64,000 bases of DNA. Origin: Streptomyces smaragdinus. Its GTDB lineage: Bacteria; Actinomycetota; Actinomycetes; Streptomycetales; Streptomycetaceae. A program made the translations under genes and the position numbers. Shown one piece after another: positions 9,377-17,656 of the stretch. The DNA is taken from assembly GCF_009604385.1 (NCBI RefSeq), contig NZ_WEGJ01000029.1, positions 1 to 64,000 of the forward strand. The letters run 5' to 3'. How positions within the stretch are numbered: position 1 is the stretch's first letter; each line of letters begins with the position of its first letter. The notes under the pieces are model-generated. The model searched no databases and had not been told where the DNA came from. It saw only the letters and a list, made by a program, of their open reading frames with translations.

Positions 9377-9700
9377 GCAGACGTGAAGGTCCATCCAATC
9401 CGGTGGCTGTCATGCCGCGTACAAGCGCCGACTTCAGCTCCTGGGTTCCCGTCACACGCGAAGCGGATTCCTCAACTCGACCACTAGATATGGTGTTAGT
9501 TGCAACGCGACACCACAACATGTTGTGGTTCGATAGGCCGGAAGGAGGGTCTGAGGGGCGCTATGCTTCTGGTCGTAGACCTTGACGACTAGCGATGTCG
9601 GAGGGGGCCTCAACAGCCATGCCCGGCAAAAGCGTTGGCTGTGAGGCACTCCCTCGCTACCTCGCCGAGGATCAGCCCCATAGGAGAGAGGCTCCTCAGC
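9377..9700. other. Intergenic region with an 18-bp palindrome
   Basis: No gene is supported. It holds the perfect palindrome ACCACAACATGTTGTGGT at 9512-9529 (centre CATG), a likely operator. An A+T-richer stretch (TAGATATGGTG, 9484-9494) just before it could be a promoter -10 region. A good ribosome binding site (AGGAGAG, 9692 region) serves the gene at 9701. Confidence 0.5.
9512..9529. promoter_or_regulatory. Perfect 18-bp palindrome, candidate operator
   Basis: ACCACAACATGTTGTGGT reads identically on both strands. It lies 170 bp upstream of the small membrane protein gene at 9701. Confidence 0.5.
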
Positions 9701-9925
9701 ATGTATAGCAACTACCCTACCGGAACGCGGCTCGTGCCCGGAAAGGTGTCGGGCTTCCCGCCCGGCCAGCTCCGGCCTGAGATGCCGCCCGTCCAGATGC
9801 CCACGATCATCATCATCGTCCTGTTCACGGTCGCCATCGCCAGCAGGCAGTACGAGTTCGCGGGCGCCCTCGCCCCGCTGCTCGCCCCGTGGTTCGCCCG
9901 TCAGTTTGCTCCGCAGCGGACCTGA
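9701..9925 (+). CDS. Small membrane protein
   Basis: 74 residues from the ATG at 9701 with AGGAGAG upstream. The N-terminal half is polar and Pro/Gly-rich; a hydrophobic helix follows (MPTIIIIVLFTVAIASRQY) and then a shorter hydrophobic stretch (FAGALAPLLAPWFA), so one or two membrane spans are likely. Family unknown. It may be co-regulated through the palindrome upstream, which is inference. Confidence 0.6.
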   Translation: MYSNYPTGTRLVPGKVSGFPPGQLRPEMPPVQMPTIIIIVLFTVAIASRQYEFAGALAPLLAPWFARQFAPQRT

Positions 9926-10025
9926 TACCTGCGCCAGGTGGCCCCGCAGCGTTCCCGTACGTGCGGGGGCGGGGCCACCATCGCGTGTGTCTCGCGGTCG
10001 ATCGGACCTCCGGCCGACGGCTTAC

Positions 10026-10802
10026 TCACACCCGCTTGGGCAGCAGGTCATCGGGCAGCCCGAGGTCCCTGCACGCCTCCCTGATCAGCTTTCTCATCGG
10101 GTTGCCCTTGATCAGCGGACTCATTACTAGCGCCGCCTGCAGCAGCGGGACCGGCATCCAGCACAGGTCTGTTAACCGATCCTTGTGGGACGACTCGTAC
10201 ACCGTGACCTTGTTGCCCTCGACGTCCTTTACGAACGCCGCTGCCGTCATGTCGGTGGTGTGGGAGTACGACGACAGGTTCCGGTAGACCGGATACATGT
10301 CTGGCGTTCCGTACGCCTGGACCATGTTGTCGAAGTTGCTCAACTGGCCGCGTAGCGTGCCGTGCCGCTTGCGTTCCAGGTCGGTCAACGGCGTCAGGTC
10401 TGGCGGCTCCCCGATATCCAGATCATCGGGTACGTGCCAGTTCACCTTCTCCATGTTCTCCCGGAGCCTGCGCCGGGACTCGTACGACTCGTGGACGAGC
10501 GCGCGGTAGCCAGCCTCGCCGTTGTCGACCAGCCAGTTCAGCGCGTACGCGTGCCCGATCAGGTTGCGCATCAGCGGCGCCGCCTCGACCGTGTAGCCGT
10601 CCTCGTAGAGGGACAGCATGGCGGCCGCGGTCCGATTCGAGAACCGCCACCAGCCGGCGAGGACCGGGAACACGCCAGGAGCCAAGTTGGTCGACGACCG
10701 CTCCTTTACGAGCATTGCCGTGGTGGCGCCGTCGATCAGCTTCGGGACGATCGCCCGTACCCGTCTGGCGGTCTTCTCGTTCGCCCCATACGCAAAGGTC
10801 AT
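10026..10802 (-). CDS. DUF5677-like hypothetical protein
   Basis: 258 residues, ATG at 10802. Helical protein with the segment AAMLSLYEDGYTVEAAPLMR followed by NLIGHAYALNWL, and a later SSYSHTTDMTA motif. This pattern matches the DUF5677 family of unknown function, found in scattered positions in many bacteria and often near mobile DNA. It stands alone with no operon partner; the TGA stop is at its left end. Confidence 0.7.
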   Translation of the reverse strand: MTFAYGANEKTARRVRAIVPKLIDGATTAMLVKERSSTNLAPGVFPVLAGWWRFSNRTAAAMLSLYEDGYTVEAAPLMRNLIGHAYALNWLVDNGEAGYRALVHESYESRRRLRENMEKVNWHVPDDLDIGEPPDLTPLTDLERKRHGTLRGQLSNFDNMVQAYGTPDMYPVYRNLSSYSHTTDMTAAAFVKDVEGNKVTVYESSHKDRLTDLCWMPVPLLQAALVMSPLIKGNPMRKLIREACRDLGLPDDLLPKRV

Positions 10803-10950
10803 GGCGGGACGCTACGCCCGCCGACGCCGAGCAGGCACCCAATTAGTCGGGCCTTGACAGCGCGACGTTATCGGTCGGCGCTGTGCATGGTCCGCGCCAT
10901 GCTGAATCGTCCCGCCGCGCGCAGAGTCGCCCGACCGTACCCGAGGCCTT

Positions 10951-11307
10951 GAGGCCAAGGCCGCCACCGCGCTCCGTACGCGCCGGCCGTGGAACCCCGC
11001 CCTGCACCCACGTGACAGCAAGGGGCGATTCATCGAGACCGGCGGCATCGCGCGGATGCGGGGCGGGAAGCTCGCCCGGGTCGTGCGGGCCCTGTCGAAC
11101 GACCGGATCCTCGTCCAGGACCTCGGCGAGCGCGGGCGCTTCACCGGCCGCCGACACACCACGAGCGCCAAATGGGTCACGACGGTGCCCCGCCCCGACG
11201 GCTCCGCGCACAGGGATGGGCATGCCCTGCGTCGTCCAGAGAACCACGGCCTTCCCGCATTCGCACCGATCCCGGGCGAGAACAGGGCGGTCCGGCCGGA
11301 GGCATAG
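10951..11307 (+). pseudogene. Remnant resembling an actinophage structural-protein tail
   Basis: One rightward frame contains WNPALHPRDSKGRFIETGG followed by RMRGGKLARVVRAL and TTSAKWVTTVPRPDG. The HPRDxxGRFIETGG pattern is seen in Streptomyces phage or prophage proteins. No start codon with a ribosome binding site and no complete domain is visible. It may be related to the fragment at 9242. Low confidence. Confidence 0.33.
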
Positions 11308-11328
11308 GAGATGCCTCCGGCCGGACCG
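11288..11328 (+). terminator. Strong hairpin terminator
   Basis: A perfect 18-bp inverted repeat (11288-11305 with 11311-11328, arm CGGTCCGGCCGGAGGCAT) encloses a 5-base loop AGGAG. The T run is weak, as usual in Streptomyces. It could act on either strand. Confidence 0.75.
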
Positions 11329-11434
11329 CATTTGACTTGTATGGGGCCCGCGGCTACCCGTCCTCGTCGTTGTTGGTCTCGTCGTCGCTGTACGGGTCGC
11401 GCAGCTGCCGCAGGCCCGGCGCCAGCGGCGGTGT

Positions 11435-11615
11435 TCGTCCGCCACGGCCGGGCGTCGGAGATGTCAGCGATCCTCGGCGAGAACTGGTAGCCGCAGGTCG
11501 CGAACAGGTCGAAGACGATGTCAGAGTACGACGCGGGGTCCGTGATGACGGTCTCCAGCTTCGGGCCGCCGTCGCGGGCGTGGATGGCGTCCAGGATGAA
11601 CAGCGAGTCGCGCAG
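11435..11615 (-). pseudogene. Tn3-family transposase fragment
   Basis: A leftward frame encodes about 60 residues matching the conserved C-terminal core of Tn3-family TnpA: SLFILDAIHARDGGPK, then DPASYSDIVFDLFATCGYQF and SPRIADISDARPW. The sequence loses homology on both sides. The rest of the transposase and terminal repeats are missing, so it is a relic. Confidence 0.75.
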
Positions 11616-11675
11616 CGTGCCAGCACGACCACCCCGCCCAGCCCCATCACCTGGTCGTTTACTGGCGGAGACCAC

Positions 11676-12464
11676 TTATTGCTGGCGTGTCGTATTCCTC
11701 GCCTCAGCCGCTCTCCCTGCTCGACGTCGGGGATCTGGCCAGGGGTAGCCGAGCTGATCTGCAAACTCCTTCGAGCCGCCGCAAACCTCGGCGATCTCGC
11801 GGGGGTCTTCGGCCGTGAGACAAGCCTCAAGGCGCTTTGCTTGGTCGCCCGGGTCGTCTCCGGAGACCGGAAGGGTCATCCTGAACTGAAGCCAGGGACG
11901 GTCTTCTCTGATCGCGGAGCGGCCGGGATGGAACAGGAAGACGCTGATCTGGTCAGGTTCCCCGTGCCAAGCTGAGACGGCTCCCAGTTCGCATTCCCAG
12001 GTCGTCAGCCAGCCGACACGCTCCCGGAGCCGTTCTTCAAGAAGCCGGGCGACTGTTCGGGCCGGCCACTCCCAACTGTGGTCGGTCGAGGCTCGGCGGA
12101 CCTCCGCGTCGTACTGATTGACGTCGAATCGAAGCTCTGGGAGGTCGACATCGTCTTCATCCGGGTTGCGCCAGCCGCTCCAGACCACGTGCTGCCCTTC
12201 GCGCCTGATGGTCACGTAGACAGCGCCGCAACATCCTTCCGTGCACTCGGCCTCGGCAAGCCGAACCTCGCGGGACATGTCTGTCGCGTGAAGCGGCGCA
12301 TGCTGCCCCAACAGATACCTAGGGTCATCTGCCGGCCCCTCGTCGAATACGTCGGCCAGGATGTCTCGTCCGTTGATGATCGGTCGGCATTCCACGGCGC
12401 CGTGTCGGCTTCCCAGCGGTGGCACGACGATGCGGAGGGACAGCAGATGCGGTTCTGTGGTCAT
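11676..12464 (-). CDS. Hypothetical protein
   Basis: 262 residues from the ATG at 12464. No signal peptide or membrane span. It is rich in Asp/Glu and Trp, with a Cys pair ECTEGCCGAVYVTI near residue 75 and a long, probably mixed alpha/beta body. The family resembles unnamed Streptomyces proteins; no function can be given. It starts just after a small Tn3 relic on the same strand but is not part of it. Codon use is normal for the window, so it is probably a real gene. Confidence 0.65.
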   Translation of the reverse strand: MTTEPHLLSLRIVVPPLGSRHGAVECRPIINGRDILADVFDEGPADDPRYLLGQHAPLHATDMSREVRLAEAECTEGCCGAVYVTIRREGQHVVWSGWRNPDEDDVDLPELRFDVNQYDAEVRRASTDHSWEWPARTVARLLEERLRERVGWLTTWECELGAVSAWHGEPDQISVFLFHPGRSAIREDRPWLQFRMTLPVSGDDPGDQAKRLEACLTAEDPREIAEVCGGSKEFADQLGYPWPDPRRRAGRAAEARNTTRQQ

Positions 12465-12482
12465 TGGCTGATGGTCTCGGAG

Positions 12483-12690
12483 TCAGTGGCAGTTGTCCTG
12501 CGTGTTTCTGCTTGAAGGGAGACGGGGGACTCCGTCCTGGACATCCTTGCCCGAATGCCTCTGCATCCCGTGGGCGCGGGCGGCGAGGTAGTCGGCCCAG
12601 GAGGCCTTGGCGAACCCTGCTCGACGAACTGCGGTGTTGGGGTGGAGGCCGAGGCTGCTCGCGAGGACCGGTGCGGGCAGGCACTCGGCT
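12483..12690 (-). pseudogene. C-terminal remnant of a recombinase/integrase-like protein
   Basis: A leftward frame reads VLASSLGLHPNTAVRRAGFA then SWADYLAARAHG and stops at 12483. The LGxHPxTAVxW.. pattern ends several actinobacterial tyrosine-recombinase-like plasmid proteins. The frame is closed upstream near 12715, and no catalytic part is present. Assignment is tentative. Confidence 0.4.
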
Positions 12691-13093
12691 GACCAGCGCG
12701 CCTACCGCTCACCGTCGCCTTCACTGAGCGATGGTTCGCGCAGTGGCGGCACCCGGCCTCCTGCAGCCGGAAGAACGCGTACGGCGTAAGTCCCCGTCTG
12801 CGGCGCCAGACAATTCCTCATGCGAATCCCGGCGCTGTACCTGGGGAATTACGCCGTCGTCACCAGGGCGCTGCGCTCGTCATGAACAACCTGACGTAGG
12901 ACCGGCCCCAGACCCGTGCCGTCCCGCAGCCAGCCCGCACCCGGTGCGGTCCGGCCGCAAAGAGCAGATGCCTCCGGCGGGCCCTTCCTCCGAGGGGCGG
13001 GGCCGGTCGTACGGCCGCCGGTCCCAGCGTGGTCGGGCGGTGGGGCGCGGCGCGGCCCCCTCGCCGGACGGGCACCGGAGGCTGCCACGGAAC

Positions 13094-13138
13094 CTCGGGG
13101 GTGTCCAGCGCGAAAAGCGTGCGCTGGACACCCCCGAG
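13094..13138. terminator. Hairpin, likely terminator
   Basis: A perfect 18-bp inverted repeat (arm CTCGGGGGTGTCCAGCGC at 13094-13111, partner 13121-13138) with a 9-base loop GAAAAGCGT. It separates relic DNA to the left from the plasmid operon to the right. Confidence 0.65.
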
Positions 13139-13339
13139 AACCCGCAGCAGAGCTGAAGCTTGCCCGCCCGACGAGGGAACCACCCCGCTCGGCAGCGCCT
13201 ATTGGTGCGGGAGCACTCCGCTCCAGATTGTCGAACGCCTGTCTTGGCGTCACCTCTGAGAACCTGAAAAACCGCAGGTGAAACGCCCTTTTCTCCCTCG
13301 TTGTTGACCTCTATTTCTGTAGAGTTCTCTTAGTCGGAC

Positions 13340-13374
13340 GGAGTGGTTGGCCCCGCTCCCCCGGCCCGAACCAC
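13340..13374 (+). repeat. Operon intergenic hairpin element, copy 1
   Basis: Core GGAGTGGTTGGCCCCGCTCC followed by GGCCCGAACCAC. The arms GGAG/CTCC form a hairpin, and GTGGTT can pair with the downstream AACCAC. It lies 30 bases upstream of the ATG at 13404. Confidence 0.75.
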
Positions 13375-13403
13375 AGACACAGCACGAAAGAGAAGAGACC
13401 GGA

Positions 13404-13688
13404 ATGCAGCTCACCGACGACACGATGGCCAAAGCCTGCGACATCGAGGCCAGCTACCAGGCCCTCCGCGCCGAACTGGCCACCGCCCGGGGCCGCCGGG
13501 ACACCGTCCTCTACGCCGCCTGGCGCGAGGTCAAGGACCCCAAGACGGCCGCCGCCCAGCTCCCCCGCACGATCACCGCCGCCACCGTGCGCGGCGCCGT
13601 CCTGCGTATCGCGCCCCCGGCCGACTTCACCCAGCTGTCCCTCCTCGACAGCGACGCGTACGCCCCGGCCCCCGCCGCCCAGAGCTGA
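13404..13688 (+). CDS. Small hypothetical plasmid protein
   Basis: 94 residues from the ATG at 13404, with a purine-rich ribosome binding region (AAAGAGAAGAGA) upstream. Predicted helical: QALRAELATARGRRDTVLYA suggests a short coiled helix, then a turn-rich C-terminus. The segment ITAATVRGAVLRI might belong to a helix-turn-helix, but this is weak. First gene of the rightward operon that includes the ParB-like gene. Family not recognised. Confidence 0.65.
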   Translation: MQLTDDTMAKACDIEASYQALRAELATARGRRDTVLYAAWREVKDPKTAAAQLPRTITAATVRGAVLRIAPPADFTQLSLLDSDAYAPAPAAQS

Positions 13689-13717
13689 CCCGGAACCCGC
13701 ACGAAAGGCGCCACCCC

Positions 13718-14035
13718 GTGATCGTGTTCACCCGCCCCGAGGACCAGAACACCGAGCCGCTGCAGCCGTTCACCGTCGTCTACGACTGGTTCGACCCCCA
13801 CGGCCACCGCAACCCCGTCGCGGTCCGTATCGATGCCGTCGAATGGCTCGCCGCCGTCCTGGCCGGGCTGCTGGCCGCCGCCGACGAGTACCGCCCGCAC
13901 ATCCCCGAACTGCAGCCTGCCCCCGACGCGGACCCGCTGCACACCAACCCCCTGGATCTCGCGATGGAGGTGTTCACCCCGGTCGCCGTTTTCTCCGGAC
14001 ACATCGACCCGCTCAACAACGTCGACACCCTCTGA
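13718..14035 (+). CDS. Hypothetical operon protein
   Basis: 105 residues from a GTG at 13718, preceded by GAAAGGCG. Acidic, with a helix-forming centre (VEWLAAVLAGLLAAADEYRP) and a Pro/Asp-rich C-terminus. No motif is recognised. It follows the previous gene by about 29 bases and shares its codon bias. Likely an accessory plasmid protein; function unknown. Confidence 0.62.
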   Translation: MIVFTRPEDQNTEPLQPFTVVYDWFDPHGHRNPVAVRIDAVEWLAAVLAGLLAAADEYRPHIPELQPAPDADPLHTNPLDLAMEVFTPVAVFSGHIDPLNNVDTL

Positions 14036-14040
14036 ACGCC

Positions 14041-14090
14041 CCGGCGGGCGGGGCGGTTGGCCCCGCCCCGCCCGCCGGTGAACCGAACCA
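14041..14090 (+). repeat. Operon intergenic hairpin element, copy 2
   Basis: The core GGGGCGGTTGGCCCCGCCCC is flanked by an extended stem (CCGGCGGGC ... GCCCGCCGG) and followed by GAACCGAACCA. CGGTT can pair with AACCG. Located 37 bases before the gene at 14128. Confidence 0.72.
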
Positions 14091-14127
14091 AGCCCATGCG
14101 CAGACGAGTACGAGAAGGAACCCCGCG

Positions 14128-14619
14128 ATGGACAAGCAGACCAGCGAAACCACCCACGACGACCCCGCCACCGGCCCCGACGCGATGCGCTGGACCCCCG
14201 AGCCCACCAACCCCACATCGATCTTCGGCCCCGTCATCGACACGTACACCCGCGCCGACGCACTGCGCGACGGCGTCCTGATCGAGGCCGACCCCGCTCT
14301 GTGCCGGGAAGCCGGACTCCTCGCCCCCGTCGCGCTCACTGCCGCCGCCTGGGCCGACTGCGTGGCCTGGGACGACGCCGACAACGAGCGCAAGGGCACC
14401 GTCCAGGACGAGACCGGGCGGCTGTGGGACGTGCTGTACCTGACTCGGTTCGCCGTACGCCGGGCCGGAGTCCACGCCGACCGCGTCCCCGTCGAGCTCT
14501 ACCGCGTACCCCGCGAAGGACGCGCCCGCAGCGCCCGCCGGACCTACCTGGCCGCCGTTGCCGGACTCGGCGACACCGGCGAACTCGTCATCACCGTGAT
14601 GCTCCCCGACGAGGACTAA
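14128..14619 (+). CDS. DUF6573 family protein
   Basis: 163 residues, ATG with GAGAAGGAA upstream. The segment IFGPVIDTYTRADALRDGVL then IEADPALCREAG, and later RLWDVLYLTRFAVRR, match the DUF6573 family that recurs on conjugative elements in Actinobacteria and Proteobacteria. Function unknown. The first 30 residues are Pro/Thr/Asp-rich and probably disordered. Same operon as the ParB-like gene. Confidence 0.8.
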   Translation: MDKQTSETTHDDPATGPDAMRWTPEPTNPTSIFGPVIDTYTRADALRDGVLIEADPALCREAGLLAPVALTAAAWADCVAWDDADNERKGTVQDETGRLWDVLYLTRFAVRRAGVHADRVPVELYRVPREGRARSARRTYLAAVAGLGDTGELVITVMLPDED

Positions 14620-14689
14620 TGCTCTGGTGGGCGGGGCGGACAGGACCCCGCCCCGCCCACACCGGAATCCCGCACCTACCCGGCCGCCG

Positions 14690-14725
14690 GGGCGGTTGGC
14701 CCCGCCCCCGAGCCGGCCTCGAACC
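14690..14725 (+). repeat. Operon intergenic hairpin element, copy 3
   Basis: Core GGGGCGGTTGGCCCCGCCCC followed by CCTCGAACCA. A separate GC hairpin (GTGGGCGGGGCGG ... CCGCCCCGCCCAC) lies just upstream at 14627-14660, immediately after the DUF6573 gene. Confidence 0.72.
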
Positions 14726-14753
14726 ATCCGATCGTCGTACGAGAGGCACCACC

Positions 14754-16328
14754 GTGAGCACCACCACGAGGAAGACCACCACCCGCAAGACAATCCCGGT
14801 GAAGAAGACCGCCCCGAAGCCCCCGGCGAAGAAGACCACCGCCCCCGCGACGGCCTCCGCCGAGTCGATGGCCCACAACGTCGGACGGCTGGAGTACCTG
14901 GACCCGGCCACCCTCGTCATCGACCCCTTCAACCACCGCAAGCAGCGCGACGGTGCCGACACCACCCGGCCTGACGCCGACCTGATCGCCAGCGTCGAAG
15001 CCGTGGGCGTCCTGACCCCGGTGCTGGTCCGCCCGCAGGCCGACGGCACCACGTACGGCGTCGTCTGGGGCCAGCGCCGCCGCAACGCCGCCCTGATTGC
15101 CGCCGAGCATGCCGCGAAGGCGGGCAGGCCCGTACGGCTGCTGCCCTGCCTGATCCGCGACGATCTGGCCGGAGCCGACGACGCCGCCCTGGTTGCGTCG
15201 ATGATCGAGAACAAGCACCGGGCCGCCGCCCACGTACGCGACGACCTCGACGCCCTCGAACAGCTCGCCCTGATGGACATCAGCGACCACCGGCGCGCCG
15301 AGCACGGCCGCGCCCTGGGCTACAGCACCGCCGAGGTCAAGGCCGCCAACCGGGCCGCGAAGCTCACCGACGAGGACCTACGTAACGCGCTGGGCCGGGA
15401 GTTCGACCTGGTCGAGGCCGCCGACGCGGCCGACGTCGGCGACCTGCCCGACGCGTACGAACGGCTCACCCGGGCCAAGGAGCGCGACACCGCCGAGGGC
15501 ACCGGACGCGGGCACTGGGCCCACGCCCTCCAGGAGCTCAAGGACGCCAAGGCCCATCGCGAACGCCGCGACGCCGTCGAGGCCGAGCTGGACGCCGCAG
15601 GCATCACCCGCGTACGCCACTTCCGGGACTGGTCGCAGACCACCGCCCGGCCGCTCCAGGACCTGCGGACCGAACTCGGGTCACCGATCAGCGTCGAGGG
15701 CCACCGGGCGTCATGCTCCGGCCACGCCGCCGCCGTCGACCCCGACGACCTGTCGGTCGTCCACCTGTGCGCCAGCTGGCGGGAGAAGGCCCACCGGCTG
15801 GCCAACCCGGACACCGGCACCGCCGACCCCGGCGAGGCCGAGCGCCGCGCCGCCGAAGCCGACAAGCGCCGCCACACCATCGCGTGCAACAAGGCCGTCC
15901 GGGCCGCCCGCACCGTACGGCAGGACTTCATCCGCGACGACCTCGGCAAGCGCAAGGACATCAGCGACGCGATGCGCGTGTACGTACTGGACACGATCAC
16001 CGGCGCGGGAGACACCTTCGGCCGCTATGCGCACAAGCGGCGGACCGAGCTCACGGCGCAGTTCCTGGCCGTACCGGACCCCAACGCCGACACCGGGTGG
16101 CGGCGCGTGGCATCCCCGTTCAGGAAGCTGATCCAGCGCGGCGCCAAGGCGAAGTGGTGGCGGCCCCTGCTGGCCATGGTGGCCGCCGCCGTCGAGCACG
16201 AGGTGATGACCGACCACGTATGGCGCGGGCCGAACGATGAGGCCCGCGAGTGGCTGCGGCTGCTCGCCGCCGAGGGATACACCCTCTCCGAGATCGAGCA
16301 GACGATCACCGCAGAACCGGCGGACTGA
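14754..16328 (+). CDS. ParB-like partition / nuclease-domain protein
   Basis: 524 residues from a GTG with GAGAGGCACC upstream. After a Lys/Thr-rich tail (KKTAPKPPAKKTTAP) comes a ParB N-terminal domain: LDPATLVIDPFNHRKQ, ADLIASVEAVGVLTPVLVRP, then VVWGQRRRNAALIA, which fits the GERRLRAA box where CTP-binding ParB proteins grip the nucleotide, and ASMIENKHR. A helical middle includes an HTH-like ALGYSTAEVKAANRAAKL. The C-terminal 250 residues are specific to plasmid versions. It probably partitions the replicon or acts in transfer. No ParA is adjacent; a ParA-like gene lies at 31961. The repeated hairpin elements around it could be its binding sites, which is untested. Confidence 0.85.
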   Translation: MSTTTRKTTTRKTIPVKKTAPKPPAKKTTAPATASAESMAHNVGRLEYLDPATLVIDPFNHRKQRDGADTTRPDADLIASVEAVGVLTPVLVRPQADGTTYGVVWGQRRRNAALIAAEHAAKAGRPVRLLPCLIRDDLAGADDAALVASMIENKHRAAAHVRDDLDALEQLALMDISDHRRAEHGRALGYSTAEVKAANRAAKLTDEDLRNALGREFDLVEAADAADVGDLPDAYERLTRAKERDTAEGTGRGHWAHALQELKDAKAHRERRDAVEAELDAAGITRVRHFRDWSQTTARPLQDLRTELGSPISVEGHRASCSGHAAAVDPDDLSVVHLCASWREKAHRLANPDTGTADPGEAERRAAEADKRRHTIACNKAVRAARTVRQDFIRDDLGKRKDISDAMRVYVLDTITGAGDTFGRYAHKRRTELTAQFLAVPDPNADTGWRRVASPFRKLIQRGAKAKWWRPLLAMVAAAVEHEVMTDHVWRGPNDEAREWLRLLAAEGYTLSEIEQTITAEPAD

Positions 16329-16369
16329 CCCCCGGCCGGTACGCAGAACGGCGGCCGTCCGCCACAAGT

Positions 16370-16418
16370 GCGGACCCCCGCGAGGGGGCTGGCCCGGCCG
16401 CCGTTCTTCGAACCACGA
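16370..16418 (+). repeat. Operon intergenic hairpin element, copy 4 (diverged)
   Basis: Diverged copy: CCCCCGCGAGGGGGCTGGCC, a GGCCGCC stretch, then TTCGAACCACGAC. Located 23 bases before a possible small gene at 16438. The upstream GGCGGCCG (16350) can pair with CGGCCGCC. Confidence 0.5.
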
Positions 16419-16437
16419 CCAGCCAACGAAAGAAGGC

Positions 16438-16572
16438 ATGCCGCAGACCACCAGACTACCGGCCCCCAGCGACACCGGGAAAACCCCGCGACACCCAGGC
16501 AGCCGGGGAAGTGGTTGGCCCCACTCCCCCGGCCCGCGAACCACCCAGCACGAAAGGCACCACCACCCATGA
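16438..16572 (+). CDS. Possible small protein overlapping the next gene
   Basis: 44 residues from the ATG at 16438 with GAAAGAAGG directly upstream, a good ribosome binding site. The stop overlaps the next start as ATGA (16569-16572), typical of coupled genes. However, the frame runs through intergenic element copy 5, and the composition (Pro/Arg/His-rich) is not protein-like. It may be translated as a leader, or be chance. Confidence 0.3.
   Translation: MPQTTRLPAPSDTGKTPRHPGSRGSGWPHSPGPRTTQHERHHHP
16508..16544 (+). repeat. Operon intergenic hairpin element, copy 5
   Basis: Core GAAGTGGTTGGCCCCACTCC followed by GGCCCGCGAACCAC. The stem changes to AGTGG/CCACT relative to copy 1 while GTGGTT/AACCAC is kept. 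25 bases before the ATG at 16569. Confidence 0.75.
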
Positions 16573-17015
16573 CCCACCACTCCCCCGGCGCCCCCTGCCC
16601 CGACTACACCGTCAGCACCGAGGCAATGCGCTGGCAGCCCGCACCCCAAACCCCCTCCCTCGACGACCTCCACGCCCAGGCCCTCAACGTCACCCCCGTC
16701 GACACCACCGACCCCTGCCACCAGTGCGACGCCGACCCCGGCGACGAATGCCCCACCGGCTGCCCCGCCCGCGAATCCGCCGCCGTCGACGCCGTACGCG
16801 AAGCACTCCGCCCCCACGACCTCCCCGCACTGTGCGCCCTGTGGCAGCAGGCCGCCGCCGAGGACGACGACGAACACCCCGACACCTCCGCCCCCGTCGT
16901 CATCGCCCTGTACGACGAAATGGAACACCGCGCCGGACGCCCCGCCATCCGCCGCTGGACGGACGCCGAGCAGGAGCAGGGCCGGACGCTCGACCCCCTG
17001 CCGTACCTGAACTGA
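16569..17015 (+). CDS. Hypothetical protein with a Cys cluster
   Basis: 148 residues from the ATG at 16569, GAAAGGC upstream. Near residue 54 the segment CHQCDADPGDECPTGCPARE holds four Cys that could bind a metal ion, resembling small zinc-binding modules of phage and plasmid proteins. The C-terminal half is acidic and helical (ALCALWQQAAAEDDDEHP). It belongs to the ParB operon. No family name. Confidence 0.68.
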   Translation: MTHHSPGAPCPDYTVSTEAMRWQPAPQTPSLDDLHAQALNVTPVDTTDPCHQCDADPGDECPTGCPARESAAVDAVREALRPHDLPALCALWQQAAAEDDDEHPDTSAPVVIALYDEMEHRAGRPAIRRWTDAEQEQGRTLDPLPYLN

Positions 17016-17026
17016 TCCCGCACCCC

Positions 17027-17072
17027 CGGGGGAGCGGTGGCTGGCCCCGCCGCTCTCCCGGGCCCGAACCAC
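17027..17072 (+). repeat. Operon intergenic hairpin element, copy 6
   Basis: GGGGGAGCGGTGGCTGGCCC then CGCTCTCCC and GGGCCCGAACCAC. GTGG/CCAC pairing is retained and the GGGAGCGG/CCGCTCTCCC stem is strong. 17 bases before the ATG at 17089. Confidence 0.72.
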
Positions 17073-17088
17073 GAGAGCGAGCCCGCAC

Positions 17089-17649
17089 ATGATCCGCAAA
17101 CCCACCCACCTCCTCATGCACTACGCCCGCACGACCCACGACGACCCGGCGCACGAGGCCGACCGCCAGACATCCATGGCCGACGCCCGCACAGCGCTGT
17201 GCCTTGAGTCCGGCGTAGCCGTCGACGACATCGACCCCGCGACCGGGTACGACCACTCCCGCCGCGCCTACGACGCCGTACGCGCGAGCTGGATCGACCA
17301 CATCCGCCAATTCGGCATCTCCCACCGACACACCCGCCCGGCCGTCGACTGGATCCACGACCACTGGACCCAGGCCCGCCCCCAGTTCACCGGGGGCGAC
17401 GACTGGGTGACCGCCGGACTGTCCGCACACGCCGAGTACGCCCGCGCGCACGGCTGCATGGTCGATGACTGCGAGGGATGCGCCCCCGAACCGGACACCG
17501 ACGCCGCCCCGCAGTGGACGGCGATGACCGCCGCCGACTTCAGCCCGGAGCCCAAGGCCAGACAGACGGCACTGTTCGCGACCGGAGACGACGGCTACGG
17601 CACGGACTGCCTGTTCACCGACGCCGAAGGCGAGCCCACGTACTTCTGA
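17089..17649 (+). CDS. Hypothetical operon protein
   Basis: 186 residues, ATG at 17089. Rich in His, Asp and Trp. It has SWIDHIRQFGISHRHTRPAV and WIHDHWTQARPQF in the centre, and two Cys pairs in HGCMVDDCEGCAPE near residue 125 that might bind metal. The C-terminus is acidic. No family recognised. Same operon and codon pattern as the ParB-like gene, so a plasmid accessory role is likely. Confidence 0.65.
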   Translation: MIRKPTHLLMHYARTTHDDPAHEADRQTSMADARTALCLESGVAVDDIDPATGYDHSRRAYDAVRASWIDHIRQFGISHRHTRPAVDWIHDHWTQARPQFTGGDDWVTAGLSAHAEYARAHGCMVDDCEGCAPEPDTDAAPQWTAMTAADFSPEPKARQTALFATGDDGYGTDCLFTDAEGEPTYF

Positions 17650-17656
17650 CCCCCGG

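Larger units (their letters stand above)
12691..13403. other. Gene-free GC-rich region with a hairpin and promoter-like signals
   Basis: No frame here looks like a real protein. It contains a strong hairpin at 13094-13138 and an A+T-richer stretch at 13300-13332 (TTGACC ... CTCTTA, about 17 bases apart) that could be the promoter of the rightward operon starting at 13404. Confidence 0.45.
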
